A stretch of DNA of 64,000 bases from Vespa crabro (GCF_910589235.1 NC_060978.1:2680877-2744876), one strand, 5' to 3'. Shown: positions 46,338-59,493, counted from the stretch's first letter. Translations and numbers: made by a program. Notes: generated by a model from the letters alone, not told the origin.

Positions 46338-47194
46338 TGGATAGATAAAAAGATAGACTTTGGATTCATCGAAAGTTCGACAAAGTTTCCACATTTCCGC
46401 CCATCTGCATAATGTCTCGTAAAACTCACCGAAGCTACGGAAAGTGAAATGATAATTTTTCTCTTCCATATTTACGGGTAACGCGTTCCCCTTGAAATAA
46501 CCATTCTTTTTTTGCGAGGAGTACGACGACTCATCTCGCCTTATTTGTTAAACGAAAGAGAGGGAAGGCGGGAGACAAAATAAAAAAAAAAAAAAAAAAA
46601 AACGAAAAAAAAGAAAAAGAAAACAAAAAAAGAAAGACAAAAAAAAAACACGAAAGAAAACAAAAAAGAAATCCTAGAAAAAATCCGAGAGAAATAAGAA
46701 CTCGCTTGGGGCTCAATTTTCTACAATATCCGTCCGCTCTTCGGGGGAAGCGAAAAGGAAAAAGAAAGAAAAAAGAAAAAAAAAAAAAGAAAAAGAAAAA
46801 AAAAAGGAAAAAAAGAATCACGATGCTGTAACGCTTTTAAATTCATCACTCGTAAACCTTTTGCGTTTTCCTACGTCTTTCCTCGTTCATATCATAGAAA
46901 ATAAATGAAATGTAGGAAAAAAAAAGAAAAAGAAAAAAAAAAGTAGAAGAAGAAGAAGAAGAAAAACACGAAGATTTAACCCAACCCGACGAAATCTATT
47001 ATACAATAATATCTCTTCCGTATAAATAAATTCGATAAACGAAATAATTTTATCTCAACTCTAAGGTCCTTCGCTTAACATTTTATCCATTTTCTTCGTT
47101 TTCATTTCAAAATGAAGTACGAAAATGAATGAACGATGAATGAATAATATTTTACATCGTTATTGAAAATATTCTCTCATTGAATCGTTCACCC

Positions 47195-47199
<5 letters not shown>

Positions 47200-47253
<54 letters not shown>
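47200..47253. repeat. (TC)n microsatellite
   Basis: About 54 bases of TC, with another TC/TTTC tract at 47311-47370. Confidence 0.97.
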
Positions 47254-47259
<6 letters not shown>

Positions 47260-47773
47260 TTGATAAATTCTAATAGAAGATCGATCTTTGAGATGCAAAT
47301 CAAAATGCGCACTCTCTCTCTTTCTCTCTCTCTCTTTCTTTCTCTCTCCCTTTCTCTCTTTCTCTTTATCTTGGCTTTCAATGATTCCTTATTCCAAACG
47401 ATTGAATCTCGTCAGACTAGCTAAATAACTTCGGCTAAATAACTTTCGGAATTCTCTTCAAGGAATGATTAGCACGTGTCATGGGTAGAATCTAAATAGA
47501 AAATTCGGAATGAGAGAAGGAGAAAAGTACGAATGAGGGAAAACGAAACTCCGTGGGATTACTACGATGAAGAAAGAAGAAAGAAAATGGAAAAGAAAGA
47601 GAAAAAAGAGAAGGAGAGAGAGAGAGGGAGAGAGAAAGAGAGATAGAAAAAGAGATTTTACGATGAAGTAAAGCCCAGCATCGGCTTCGTCTCTCCTTTT
47701 TCTTGTCCTCGTTTCTCGAACGAAATCTTTACCTTCGATCAAACAGGAAAAGTCTACAACCGCAACGTTCCCA

Positions 47774-48025
47774 ATGGCGAGGTGGCGAGGCAACCCTATG
47801 ATAAGAGCGGAACCGACTTTACCGGCTTTACGTCGTAAATTAACTGCCAACACAGGGTGGGAAGGGGGTGGGGGCTTGGGGGTAGTTCACCACCGAGTTC
47901 GATGTAGGTTTTTTTTTCTTTTAACTATAAATCCAGCGTATTTGAGCACAGTTCGAGTTAGTCGAATCACTAAAGGGCTTAACCCTTATCTCGCGAAGGT
48001 ACTCGAAGGACACGAACGAAAATGA
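47774..48025 (+). other. unassigned 83-codon ORF containing a G-rich motif
   Basis: The frame opens without an ATG (TTG-type opening near 47774) and encodes a basic peptide with a GGGG run where the G-quadruplex motif lies. It ends VLEGHERK. Several frames are open and no motif was recognised. The G-rich DNA is the more noteworthy feature here. Confidence 0.1.
47855..47882 (+). promoter_or_regulatory. strong potential G-quadruplex
   Basis: Five G tracts (3, 3, 5, 5 and 5 long) are separated by loops of 1, 2, 1 and 3 bases. Unlike the other two G-rich motifs this is not a simple GGGA repeat, and it stands in an otherwise G-poor genome. In nucleic acid terms it is a textbook four-tract motif. 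A biological role is inference. Confidence 0.7.
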
Positions 48026-48132
48026 CGTCATCCAGGTCGAACGTAATTTCTAATACTCGATGCAACGACCATGTTCCACAACCACATCTTTTTATTCTTC
48101 AGCGTATATCTCTGTATGTATCTATGTGTACG

Positions 48133-48165
<33 letters not shown>

Positions 48166-48679
48166 TCGTGTATATCGAGAATAGTACAGAGAATCGATTC
48201 CGCGAGGACATGCAACGTGATTTCGGCTCGTTCGACGATTTCCAAAAAAAATCTACGTTCTATCCTGTGCATGCACGGATTAAAACTGGCACTATCGCGA
48301 TGCGAACGTTTTTAAAACGTCCAACGTGCCTCGACAGTCTCGGATAAAAAAGAAAAAAAAAAAAAAAGAAAAAGAGAGAGAGAAAAAAAAGAAGAAAGAA
48401 ACGAACGAACAAAAATAAATAAATAAATAAATAAATAAATAAAAAAAGATAACGTTTTTCTTCCTCATCCTGTATATTTTGTTACGACACACTGTATATA
48501 ACTGTCGTATATATGTATATGTCCTGCGTATATTTTGTTGCGGCAATGTATATGTCATTATTTCAGATACGTTATATTAAGTATTGATTATATGTAAATT
48601 ATTATTGTCTAGTTACGAATCTGCGTGGGTTTTATTAAACTACATTGATTGTAATCAACGTACGAACGTATCATTATGC

Positions 48680-48737
<58 letters not shown>

Positions 48738-49335
48738 CATCAATTTTATATTTTTCTGTTTGTTCATTAAAACGAATACCTCCAATATATATACATATAT
48801 ACATATATATATACATACGTATGTACATAGCTTCCTTCCGAATAATTCGTTTCAAAATGTGTGACTATAATTCATATGATGATTTCGAATTGGCTCGAAT
48901 TTCTATAATATATTTTATTATATTATCGTTCCAAAAATAGAAAGGAAAAAAGAAAAAGAAAAAAAAAAAAGGAAAGAAATTTCACACATGAAATCATCCT
49001 TGCATTTCGAAAAATACTTGTAATATATTAATGAAAAATTCAAATTACATGATATTCTCATCGGGTTATGTATCAAAATTTTCATTTAATCGAGATCTGT
49101 TCGTCAAAAAGATATCTGAAAATTGAATATGTCGGTGTATTGAAATAAAATTGGAATAAAAAAAGAAAAAACAAAAAGAAAAGAAAACAAAAAAAAATAA
49201 AGAAAAATAATAATAACAATAATAAGTAAATGAATGAATAAATGAATGATGTAAAGTAAAGATGAAAAAAAGTAGAAGAAAAAAAAAAGGGAAATAAAAT
49301 ATAAAAAAAAAATAAAGAAAAAATAAGAAAAATAA

Positions 49336-49367
<32 letters not shown>

Positions 49368-50140
49368 TACAACGACGTACATGAAAATTTATTTGAAAGA
49401 GGGAGGGAAAAATGTGAACGCTCGAAAAAAGCACTTCATCTTCGGTGAAACTTTTAAGTCGGACGTGTAACGACGAGTACTTCGCCGAGATTACGTATCT
49501 ATGTAAGTTGCTTTCGAAGAACGAAGAGGACGATAAGACTGGATATTATGAATTCTACCTTTTTCATTTCTCTTTCTCTCTCTCTCTCTCTCTCTCGCTT
49601 TCTCTATCTCTTTCTTCCTTTCTTTCTTTCTTTCTTTTTCTCGCTTGCTTCGAGAAAAACGAAAAGAAAAGGAAGAGGTAGAGAGAGAGGGAGACAGAGA
49701 TAAAGAAAGAAAGAAAGAAAGAGAGAAAGAGATGCTCATCGTGGTTTGCGAAGATTTTCACGCGGACGAATTTGATTCACGAAGCGTTGGCATGGAATAT
49801 AAACGATGATTTACGAGAGAATCTCTCGCTGCTACTTTTCTACTCGCATTGAAGAAGTAAAAGCGAAGAGGAGAGCCGCGAGTCACGGTAAAACGCGTTC
49901 CTTCTTCTCCTTCTCCTTCTTCCTCTTCCTCTTCCTATTCCTCATCCTCCTCCTCCTCCTCTTCCTCCTTCTATTCCTTCTCCCCTATTTCTTCTCTACA
50001 TCCTCTTCTCTCATGCACTCCGCGAGTTTTCAAAGGACTCCCTTTTATACGGCCACTGCTACTTTGCCACCTTCCGCTGGTACTTCTTCCTTTTACCTCT
50101 TAAGTCCCATGCTCACCTCCTTCCCTCCCTCCCTTCCTCC

Positions 50141-50182
<42 letters not shown>

Positions 50183-50350
50183 TCTCTTTTGCAATCTCCT
50201 CTTTATCGTACAATGTCGAACGAGAATACTCGAGATAAGCAGATACAACGCCGATATCGTTGCTCTAGATTACGCCTCTCGAAAAGGTTCAAACGATAGA
50301 TAGGGAGAATCGAGTAAAACAGAGGCATATTTTATTTTTGAAATAACTAT
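48026..50350. other. AT-rich spacer with microsatellites
   Basis: (TA)n-(CA)n at 48135-48166, AAAT repeats at about 48412-48440, (TA)n at 48682-48736, A-rich DNA at 49155-49340, (TC)n at 49570-49597, TTTC/GAAA runs at 49617-49725, CTC/CTT-rich DNA at 49900-49985 and (TC)n at 50144-50179. The longest frame (49806-50303, 165 codons) is mostly Phe/Leu/Ser from these tracts and is not credible. Confidence 0.65.
48682..48736. repeat. (TA)n microsatellite
   Basis: A pure TA tract of about 55 bases. Confidence 0.97.
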
Positions 50351-50421
50351 TTGAAATTTAAATGCTTATCGTTGAATACTATTTAAAATTCTCTATGATC
50401 GAATTTTTGTATTTGTGTCTA

Positions 50422-50456
<35 letters not shown>

Positions 50457-52797
50457 AAAGAAAAAATCCTATACAATTACATTGCACTACATGTCACATT
50501 TAAAAAATATAATAAAAATTTCGAATATAATAAAATATCGAATAAGTTTTAATAGGTTTGAAAGTTTAATGACGATAATATGATATAAAATAAATGGTGG
50601 ATGCGTTAAGTGTATTATGTCAAAGTTACATTTGAGTTATAGAGTGTAGAATCTTTCGGTGATATTTAGATATATTTCTTTATATACTCTCGTAATATTT
50701 CTAGTCGACAAATGACGATGATCTCTTTCTTTGGTGTTCCAATGTCTTCTTCTGCTTCTTCTTCATTTTTTTTTTCTTCTTCTTTCTTTCTTTCTTTCTT
50801 GCGATTACTCGAATATATTGAAAAGTATAAGATATAGGTAAGCGAACAGGAAAAGAGATGAAAGTTACGAATGAAGGAAATATTTCCAAACGACGAGACG
50901 ACGATAGAAAATATTTGGTCTAAGGGGGAGAAGAAAAGTGCAAATATCGAAGAACGGCCCGTTACCGGCAAATATACGTGTATATAGTGTATATATATAT
51001 ATATGTACATGTAAATATAAACACGTACGTATGAACGATCGAATAGACGAAAAAGAAATAAAGAAAGAAAAAAGAGCGAAATTCCATGACAGGTTGGTTT
51101 TCATGCGCTTAACTAATCCCATATTACCAGATCTAAAACTACTTTAATCTAGCGGCATTATATGGTAACACATTTTCTTACCTACTAGTAGAGACATGCC
51201 ATCCTATCCATTGTTATACCACGGAAATATGATTAACCCATGAAACTACGCATTGTTTAATTCATTTACTATACGTAAACTATTAGAGATTATGGCATAG
51301 AATGTTAAATAACAATGCCGACATAAGATAACAAGACCATAATATTATATAGGTACGGCTATAAGTATTGATTTATAACATTGAGGATAATATTATTATT
51401 ATTATTATTTCGAAAGAAACGAAGATTGAAAAGGAAACAGGATTTAACGATCGTATTGAACTGACACGGTCTGCTTACGTGTCATTCTTAACACAACCCC
51501 ACTATTACTTTTTGCTCTTGTCGTATCTCCCTCCCGCCCTCTCTACAACCTTTGCCATTATCAGAGGCATCGGTACACATCGGACGTAAAATTTCCACCG
51601 TCTTCCTGTATTTGATTTCGATGAGTGTTTGCACGACCTCGAAACTCATTCGGTCATTGAGTACATCTGCAAATCGCTTTTACAGATACATACACATACA
51701 CACATGCACATAGCATACGTATTACATACGTACATTCATCTTTCTCACATGCACCATCCTAACTCTTAGATAACGCTTAGCATTTTCTTGTTTTTTCATT
51801 TTTCTGCTTTTTTCTTTCCTTATCACCTCCCTCCCCCCCTCCACTGCTCCCTTTTGCAATTCGAACCAAAAAGAATTTTCGAATGAATCCATGCGACATA
51901 TTCGCATGAGAAAATTTTTATTATACATTTTACGACCATGTGAAATGATTAATTCTTTCCAAATGAAAATGTACGAATTTATTTACATTTCTTATTATAT
52001 CTTAGTCGTACTGTTAATGGCTAGTTATTTTAATGTATTACTATTTGATTATTTAATTAAAACGATTTAACGTCTAATACGCTATGAAAATTCATTGGTG
52101 TAAAAGGAACTTTTTTAAAAATTACTTTTACACTTAAATGCTTTCATTAATAATTCCGTATGACTTATAGAAAGGTCGCGTCGTAAAAGAGAAGAGAATT
52201 ATTTTAGCGTCTAATAAATTATATCGATTAATAAATATGGACGATCATAGAAAAATTATTTTGAAATTTTTATGGAATTCATTAACGTTCTTTTTTCTTT
52301 ATACATATATATATATATATACCATCAAAATAACATATCTTTATTAATTTCTATTATTTCTTCTATATCTAATGAAAAATTCGAGTCACTTAACATAATT
52401 CAAAAATGTTTATTCGATTAACAAAAGATAATAGAATATTTTGGTGGCTATAATAGAAATAATCATTTGAACCATTTCATAAATTAAATTATCTAATAAT
52501 AAGCACTTAAAGAATAGAGAACGATAATTTAAAGGAAGATAACAATTATATTATTTTAAAAAGTTACGATCCCCGTTCAAAAAAAAAAAGAAAAAAATCC
52601 ATACAATTTCGTTCGGCAGAATTTTAAGAGGGATAAAAATAAAGAGGGAAGAGAATGTTATCCATGGAATTTTCGCTTCGACTCCACCCTATCCATTTAT
52701 TGCAGCTTCCCGTTTACTTGTACCTAATAGATACGGGGTTATGAATAATCGATTCCGGATACAGAGAGAGCTCGTGGTTTATTTGGGACTCTATTAT
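50351..52797. other. AT-rich DNA, largely repeat-poor from 51100
   Basis: A32 at 50423-50454, TCT/TTC runs at 50745-50800 and (TA)n near 50990-51003. From about 51100 to 51350 the DNA is repeat-free and contains a minus donor-like TAG|GTAAGA at about 51169-51177. No gene was recognised. Confidence 0.6.
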
Positions 52798-53040
52798 TCA
52801 TCCGTGAACCGAGGGCACTGGATTCTCGACTTTTGCAGATACAGCAGCTTCGTCAAATTTATGATCGACTCCGTACCACCGTAATCCTACGTCCCTTCTC
52901 TCGATGTGCCGACAAATTTTTCCGCATGTTATCAGAACTATTGAGCCACGGTTAACGTGATAATCGATGCTAAGTAAAAGTAGAATATCAAATGTATAGA
53001 CGTGCATGCGTTTTCGTCTATCCATCTTTCTTTTTGCCAA
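52798..53040 (-). other. unassigned 80-codon ORF
   Basis: This minus frame has little repeat content. It encodes a basic N-terminus, a short hydrophobic stretch (FDILLLLSI) and a mixed C-terminal half ending PVPSVHG. It opens with TTG, with ATG five codons later. No family was recognised and no splice sites convinced me. Confidence 0.15.
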
Positions 53041-53568
53041 TAATATTTCTTATAATATTGCATATATATATATCATGTCAAATGTTTGCCAAATTTATTT
53101 AAATATTTTTACATAATCAATCAAAATAATTCTTACGATATCACATAATATATCCCATAATGTATGTATATATAGATATATATTCTACATATATATATAT
53201 ACATACATACTTTATGTGATTATAAAGTATAGTTATACGATAGTATACTATAATTAATATTTTTTTTACATAATTCGATTCAACAACTGTCAATGGGATT
53301 TTCAAAGGAAAGGAAGCAAAACGTCGTCGAATTTATCTCATCTTACCTCGAACGTTTAGAGACGTATATCGTGCCATTTGAGAAATGTCATAGGAGCCGC
53401 CCTCGCGAATAAGCTTGGCGCATGAAAAATTGATGTACTCATCCTACATCCTCGACGATATCTCGTGCGACATACGCCTCGAGCTCATTTTTCTTTCTCT
53501 CTGGGAAAGTAATACGAGGACACGCTCAATGCGCTCGCGAGCATAGGCGCAACCGCTCGTTCTAAGAT

Positions 53569-53584
53569 GCGACGACGACGAAGA

Positions 53585-53619
<35 letters not shown>
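53569..53619. repeat. (GAC)n trinucleotide array
   Basis: About 16 GAC units with one GAA and one GAT change. An opposing (GTC) tract follows within about 50 bases. Confidence 0.95.
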
Positions 53620-54354
53620 TTAAGTGCTCTGATATTCTCGGTTATTCTCGAACCATCAAAAGCATCGTCGTCGTAGTCTTCGTTGAAAATCGAAGGAACG
53701 ACCGTGAATATTCCCGTAGAGAGTTTTGCTCGATGGTTATGTAATATACGTCTATAGTTACTGAAGCTTGACCTACCAAGTGTAGAAGTTACACTTTACT
53801 TGCTTACTACGAATCGAATATATCTAATATTCTATCTTCCATTTGACGACATATCTTTATTATTTTATTTTATTTCATTTTATTACTTAAACGATAAGAA
53901 AATTATTTTATTTTTTCCATTATTCAATCACATTTATGAAATATAATATATTTATGTATAGGAATTAAACATATACAACTTATATTCGCATTGATAATTA
54001 AATAAAATATATGATAATGTCAAATATTTTTCTTATACTTTAAATCCAGCGATAAAAATTTATTATCGATTTAATACGTTCAATCTGTATTCTCATTTTG
54101 TTACTCTGATATAAACGATAAATATATCTATTGGGAATATTATTTTTTTTTTTTTTTCTTTTTTCTTTATCTTACACCATCCCTTTCTCTCACTCTTTTT
54201 TAGAAAGATAAGATCGATCGACTCGTGACAAGGCGCGCACAACGTACCATCTTATGCAGATCGTCGAAGGAAATCCTCCACTCTAGGAGTTCGAGAGATG
54301 TAACACAACACTTCTATAAGGAAACTTTATATTCTACAACGGAAGAACGCGATC

Positions 54355-54394
<40 letters not shown>

Positions 54395-54594
54395 ATCGTT
54401 CTTCTTTTCTCCTCTTTCATCATCTTCTTCTTCCTCTTCGTCTTCCTTCTCTTTCTCCAACGACTACTACTATTACTTGTTCGAAAAGCTTTCTCGAAGG
54501 AACGAGATGACGTACAACGCGTAACATGTATACGAGTTTCTCTTATCGAAAAACGTATCTATCCTCTTCCTCTTTCTCTCTCTCTCTATCTATC

Positions 54595-54621
54595 TCTGTG
54601 TGTGTGTGTGTGTGTGTATAT
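54595..54621. repeat. (TG)n microsatellite
   Basis: About 11 TG units following a TC/TATC tract. Confidence 0.9.
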
Positions 54622-54717
54622 GATTAAAAAAGCATTTTAACTCATTGAGCGTGAAAGCACGCCGCTACTTGTACGAACGATCGTTTCTTCTCTTGACAAA
54701 TTGGAAAAGTACGTAAC

Positions 54718-54966
54718 TTGAAGCAAAGACATCCGGTGATGGTATTAGTAGCAATGGGTGATGGCGATGGTGATGCTGATGGTAATGGTGATGGCAATGG
54801 CGATGGTGATTCTAGAATAAAGGACAAGTTTTACTTGGGAATACCCCGAGATTCGAGATCGTCTCGGGTAATGAAGTTGCAAATCGAACCAAGCTCGAAC
54901 AAGAAAAAGAGGCAAACCACCGTCTCACCACCGCTACCACCCTCGAAAAGTTTACCACGAAGATAG
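54718..54966 (+). other. unassigned 82-codon ORF with Gly-Asp repeat
   Basis: The frame starts without an ATG at its opening (in-frame ATG at about 54739). It contains a GD/GDGN repeat from a (GGTGAT)n-type array (54750-54812). A more complex basic tail follows, DSRIKDKFYLGIPRDSRS onward, ending SKSLPRR. The tail is the only part that looks protein-like. No family was recognised. Confidence 0.13.
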
Positions 54967-55769
54967 GACGAAAGTTTGTACTTTGCATGCCGACCTTTCT
55001 TTTACCTTTATCGAATAATATCATCTACGAATCCTTGGCACGGGTACCGCGAACGCAAAATTGCTTTGGGATCGCGAATTCTTTTAAAATTTTAATACGA
55101 TCGAAATTTACTTTTATATATGTATATATATATATATATATAATCGTTAATTATTTTTCTGCAATCTTTCTCTCTTTTTTTTTTGTTTCTTCTTTTATTT
55201 CTATAAATGACAGATATTTGATTAAAATAATTTTTTTCATGTTTAAAATTGTAATCATTTCATTTTATATAAATTCAATTACTGCGGTATACTTTCAACA
55301 ATAATTTATTTTATTGATTAAATAGATTATTAATTATTTATATTCCGTTTAATAATCGATGTATGGAAATAGATAACCAGTTAATTGATTGTAACGAAAT
55401 TAATTGTTACATTATTTACAATATTTGCTTTTCTAAAAATTAATTTATAAATTATATATATGTATATACACATATACAAAATATGAAATAATATATTAAA
55501 ATTTAATTATGACATAAAATTAGTCCTTTTAGTACATATTTAATATTAATTAAAATCAAAGAAGAGTAAAATCATTATATTAATAATATCAAGGTGAAAT
55601 TTTATTTTTCTCTATGGAATAAAATTAAATGATATAAAGTTTTTATATTTATTACTAACCTGACAGTTGATTATTCCAATACATAGATATGAAAGTGCAA
55701 TAACTAAATGACAATAAACGTAACGAGCTAATGTGATGTAAAACAATTAAATAAATACATATATACTTT

Positions 55770-55801
<32 letters not shown>

Positions 55802-57380
55802 AAAGTGAGATAATTTATTAACGCAAACAGTATCATAAGGTAACCACAAAACATATCTATATTTATCGCGATGTAACGCTAAAACGTTTCAATTATCATC
55901 AGTGTTTCGGTCAATCGATGTCTCGTTTAACATCACCTTAATTATGTTCCAGTTGTTAAGCAACGTACATACCTACCTACCTACCACCTACCTACCTACC
56001 TACCTCATAATTATATCTAGTAATTTTATCATCGAATTTTAGCTTGGAATTTCGGAAGATGATTTCTTAAAAGAACTATCTTAAAAATCGATATAAAAAA
56101 GAAACATTGTAATAAAGAAATATCCGAAAGATAAGGAAAAAAAAATATTTTATATATTGAAGAAAGAGAAAGATAAAGATAGTAATATTTTGATATCGTT
56201 TCCTTTGGAATCTATTCCCGATAACGAATTCTCTTGAATTCGTTCGATAAAGAATGCCATTTCCAATTTAATTTTATTCCACATCGAAGACGAATTTTGA
56301 TCAAACTCGATCACTTTTAACGAAATGTCAAACAACCAAAAATAGATAGTTATATACGAAGAGGTAGGAAATTATATTTGGAATTCGATCGAATATCAGG
56401 TTATCATTCGTATTTTTCTTCGACACGAGGAACGATCTGTCAAAGGGGAAAAGCTCGAGACGCGACGGCGACGGCAATGACGATGGCGACGAAGATGGCG
56501 ATCCAAAGTCGTAACAGAGAGACGACTAGAGAGGCGGAAGGAGGTTGCCTATCGTAGTCTAACCAGTAAATGGCTACACAGTATCGGCGTTCCAATTAAG
56601 CCGCAACCATCTATCTGCCATACCTATTTCCGTAAGCTTGCTGGATATCACCAACTACCGTTTTGTCTATCACAGATCATCAAGAAAATCATTTCGTCAT
56701 TTAAGTCGATTCCTAAGTTGTATCTTACGATGATAATTATAATATTTTATATATACTCTCTAAGCGAGAAACTATAACATTTTTTTTGTAATCAAAAGTA
56801 AATAAAAAAAAAAAATAAATAAATAAATAAATAAAAAATAGAAAATAAAAAAATAAAAAAGAAAAAGACGACGCTGATAACTATTTAATTTCTAATCGAA
56901 TGAATAACTTATACACGTGTACGTGAAGATTTAAATATCAACAACATATATTATGCATTTTGTTCTCCCATATACATTCGTTTCCACTCTGATAGCAGGA
57001 AGACAAAATAAATTTTCAGCTATATACTATGGTAAATTTATAAATATTGACGAGATTTCGTTCGTACGCATTCGAGTAATTTGAAAAATATCTCGCTATA
57101 CGTATCTCCACTCAAGTGGAACGAAATACGATCAGAGGAAGGGAGAAAGAGAGAATGGTACCATCTATAAATTCTCCCAATAGCCCGGATTTTGTTCCAT
57201 ATGAATCATCCATTTAAAACAACTCGAAATATTTAAGCACTCGAGCTAACTTTCGTTTCGAATTTCAACTGGATTTTTAAATCTTCTAAAGTCGATTTAA
57301 CAATATCAGGGCCCTCGATTATTTGCTTCGAGATATTAATAGTACTTACTTACGTATTTGGATTCGATTAAGAATTTAAC
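54967..57380. other. AT-rich DNA with one CpG-rich islet
   Basis: (TA)n at 55119-55142, very AT-rich DNA to 55900, and a CTAC array at 55970-56005. A GATGGCGAC-type degenerate repeat lies in a CpG-rich islet at 56455-56660. AAAT runs occur at 56800-56860, and 57050-57350 is repeat-free. No gene was recognised. Confidence 0.65.
55970..56005. repeat. (CTAC)n tetranucleotide array
   Basis: About eight CTAC units with one CAC interruption. Confidence 0.93.
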
Positions 57381-57563
57381 ATGATTTTCGAAAGAGAACT
57401 CGTCGATTTCTCGAAATCATTCTTTTGCATTTTCAAATTCAATTTCGTCGGATCTCATAAACCGATATTTCAGAAAATCTCGACAAAGAGAATAAAGCGG
57501 TACCTATATAGGTATAACGAGTTAACGTCCGTTCCGTTAAAAATCGACAAGCAATACGGTTAA
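57381..57563 (+). other. unassigned 60-codon ORF, ATG start
   Basis: ATG-initiated, free of simple repeats, with a basic and aromatic-rich peptide ending KIDKQYG. It overlaps a perfect 14-bp palindrome, TACCTATATAGGTA, at 57501-57514. No family was recognised, and this length is expected by chance in a window this size. Confidence 0.1.
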
Positions 57564-57754
57564 ACCAATCAGTTGAGCACGGTTAACCATAATTTCGTTT
57601 TCCAATCCCTATATCTTATAAAAATTTAACGAAAAAAAAAATAAGAAAAAAAAGCGTCCTTCAAATTATTATTTTTAAAAAGTTTCATCCTTTTCGAAGT
57701 ATCCCATCTTTTACTTACGATCTAATCTATATCAGTAAAGTCAAGCTTCAACGA

Positions 57755-57798
<44 letters not shown>

Positions 57799-57904
57799 TA
57801 ACAATTGTGTTTGTTCGTTCGTTAGAAGATAATAAAAACAAAAAGCCAGTCTTGCCCACAAATATATTTTACGATGTTTAAACTGCTACCGACGAAAAAG
57901 CAAG

Positions 57905-57936
57905 AAAGAAAGAAAGAAAGAAAGAAGAGAGAAAGT

Positions 57937-57983
<47 letters not shown>
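57905..57983. repeat. compound (GAAA)n-(GA)n array
   Basis: About five GAAA units, then GTGA, then about 43 bases of GA. Confidence 0.95.
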
Positions 57984-57986
<3 letters not shown>

Positions 57987-58454
57987 AAGAGTCAAGCAAT
58001 ATTTTACAAAGTTACGCGAACCGCAAAATGGCCGAAACAAGGATACTCATACTCTTGTGGTAGAGACTCGCGAGAATATGCCGTTTCCAGAACGTGTCTT
58101 TCACCTCGACGAAAATTATGAGCGGGTTCTTGCCCGAGGCTAATCCTCCTAACGTTTAGGTCGCTATCGACTAGCCGCACGAATGGAACTTCCCTCTGGA
58201 CTACTTTTCTCTTTCTTTTTCCATCCACTGTCCAACCTGTTCTTTTTTACCAAGCCGCCGCTCACCCTTTCGACCTGGTGCCCTGTGATTAATCAAGGGT
58301 AAAGCGACGACGCTGTCGCTTCGTACGATCTCTTTCTATGTGCCGATCCATACTTCAAGATCGTAACTATAATGCCAGGTGGCTGAAGCTAATGAACTTT
58401 TGAGAGGTGAGAAAAAAAGGCAATAAGAACGTGTAATTAGAACGGAAAGAAAAT

Positions 58455-58459
58455 GTATA

Positions 58460-58503
<44 letters not shown>
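58455..58503. repeat. (TG)n-(TA)n microsatellite
   Basis: About nine TG units change to about 14 TA units. Confidence 0.95.
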
Positions 58504-58508
<5 letters not shown>

Positions 58509-59462
58509 GTGTACGTACGCCCGTGTGAATATGGATTGATAACGATCGAGATAATTGAATAATTAGAATGAATTTATTTATAACGATTAAAACTATCCTG
58601 CACGCTTTTATAAAATCATTTTTCTTTTTTTTATTACATTGTCGTAACAAAAAAACCCCCCTACAATTGTAGATACTTACGTATGAAGCTTCGTGTTAAT
58701 TTAAATCTATGTATTATAACAAAATTAGATACAAACTGTAAAATATTTTCTCGTATTGTTAATTAAATAAATAATTAATGATAATTATTCATTAAATAAT
58801 TAATTAATCTTTGTAATATAAAAGTTCTATTCTATTAACTCTATCCTTCGATATCGTACAAATTTCGTAATTGAAATCTTTGCGCGTGGATACTTTCGAG
58901 GAGAGAGGGAGAATAAACAAAAAACAAAAAAAAAAAGAAAAATAAAAAAGAAATAAATAAATAAAAGTTGTATCGATGTGGGCGAATGGTTCTTATCAGT
59001 AAGGTCAAACAGAACGATCGATTTTTGAAGCAAAGAAGAAACGTGAACGCGATAAGTTTATGCTTTGATAGCGAGATATAACTATGTATGATTGGATCGA
59101 ACTGACTGTAAAAGGAAGTTGTGCTCGACGCGAATACACTTCGCGCATATAGTCGACTAACGTGACCAAACGAAACGGGAGCTAGCTAACGTGAAGAGCA
59201 CCAGCTGCTGTTCGTCGACGTGGAAGGTAAAAGACAAAGGGACAAAGAACGAAAACGATAGCGATAGAAAGAAGAAACGCTTGAAAAATGATCGGTGTGT
59301 ATACGTGCGAAAGGAAAAGGGAGTGGTTGTTGAAAGGCCAAGACTACTTTCTTCTTTATTCTTTCTTTGCGATATGCAATTCGATTACGAAAAGAGCCAA
59401 GAGAAAACGTTTGATCTTAAGTTAGAATGATTTTTCGAGTATACCATTCTTTATGAAAAAGA

Positions 59463-59493
<31 letters not shown>
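59463..59493. repeat. (TTGC)n tetranucleotide array
   Basis: Seven to eight near-perfect units. Confidence 0.95.

Larger units (their letters stand above)
45700..47770. other. SSR- and homopurine-dense spacer
   Basis: A runs at about 45750, (ACT)n at 45978-46049, GA and GAAA repeats at 46204-46337, purine tracts at 46575-46665 and 46745-46815, and (TC)n at 47200-47253 and 47311-47370. A GA-rich tract lies at 47570-47655. No gene was recognised. Confidence 0.7.
53041..54717. other. spacer with (GAC)n array and AT-rich DNA
   Basis: TA/CATA repeats lie at 53060-53210. A CpG-richer stretch at 53320-53700 contains (GAC)n at 53569-53619 and a short (GTC) tract at 53663-53676. The rest is AT-rich to 54190. 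(TC)n is at about 54354-54390, and TC/TATC then (TG)n at 54570-54619. A minus donor-like CGAG|GTAAGA is at 53341-53350. No gene was recognised. Confidence 0.6.

Noticed and set aside
48584..48940. 118-codon plus frame.
   Set aside because: Its core is the (TA)n array at 48682-48736 and a second TA/CATA tract, giving Tyr/Ile runs.
49806..50303. 165-codon plus frame, the longest in the window.
   Set aside because: Most residues are Phe, Leu or Ser from CTT/TC tracts, with no conserved-looking core.
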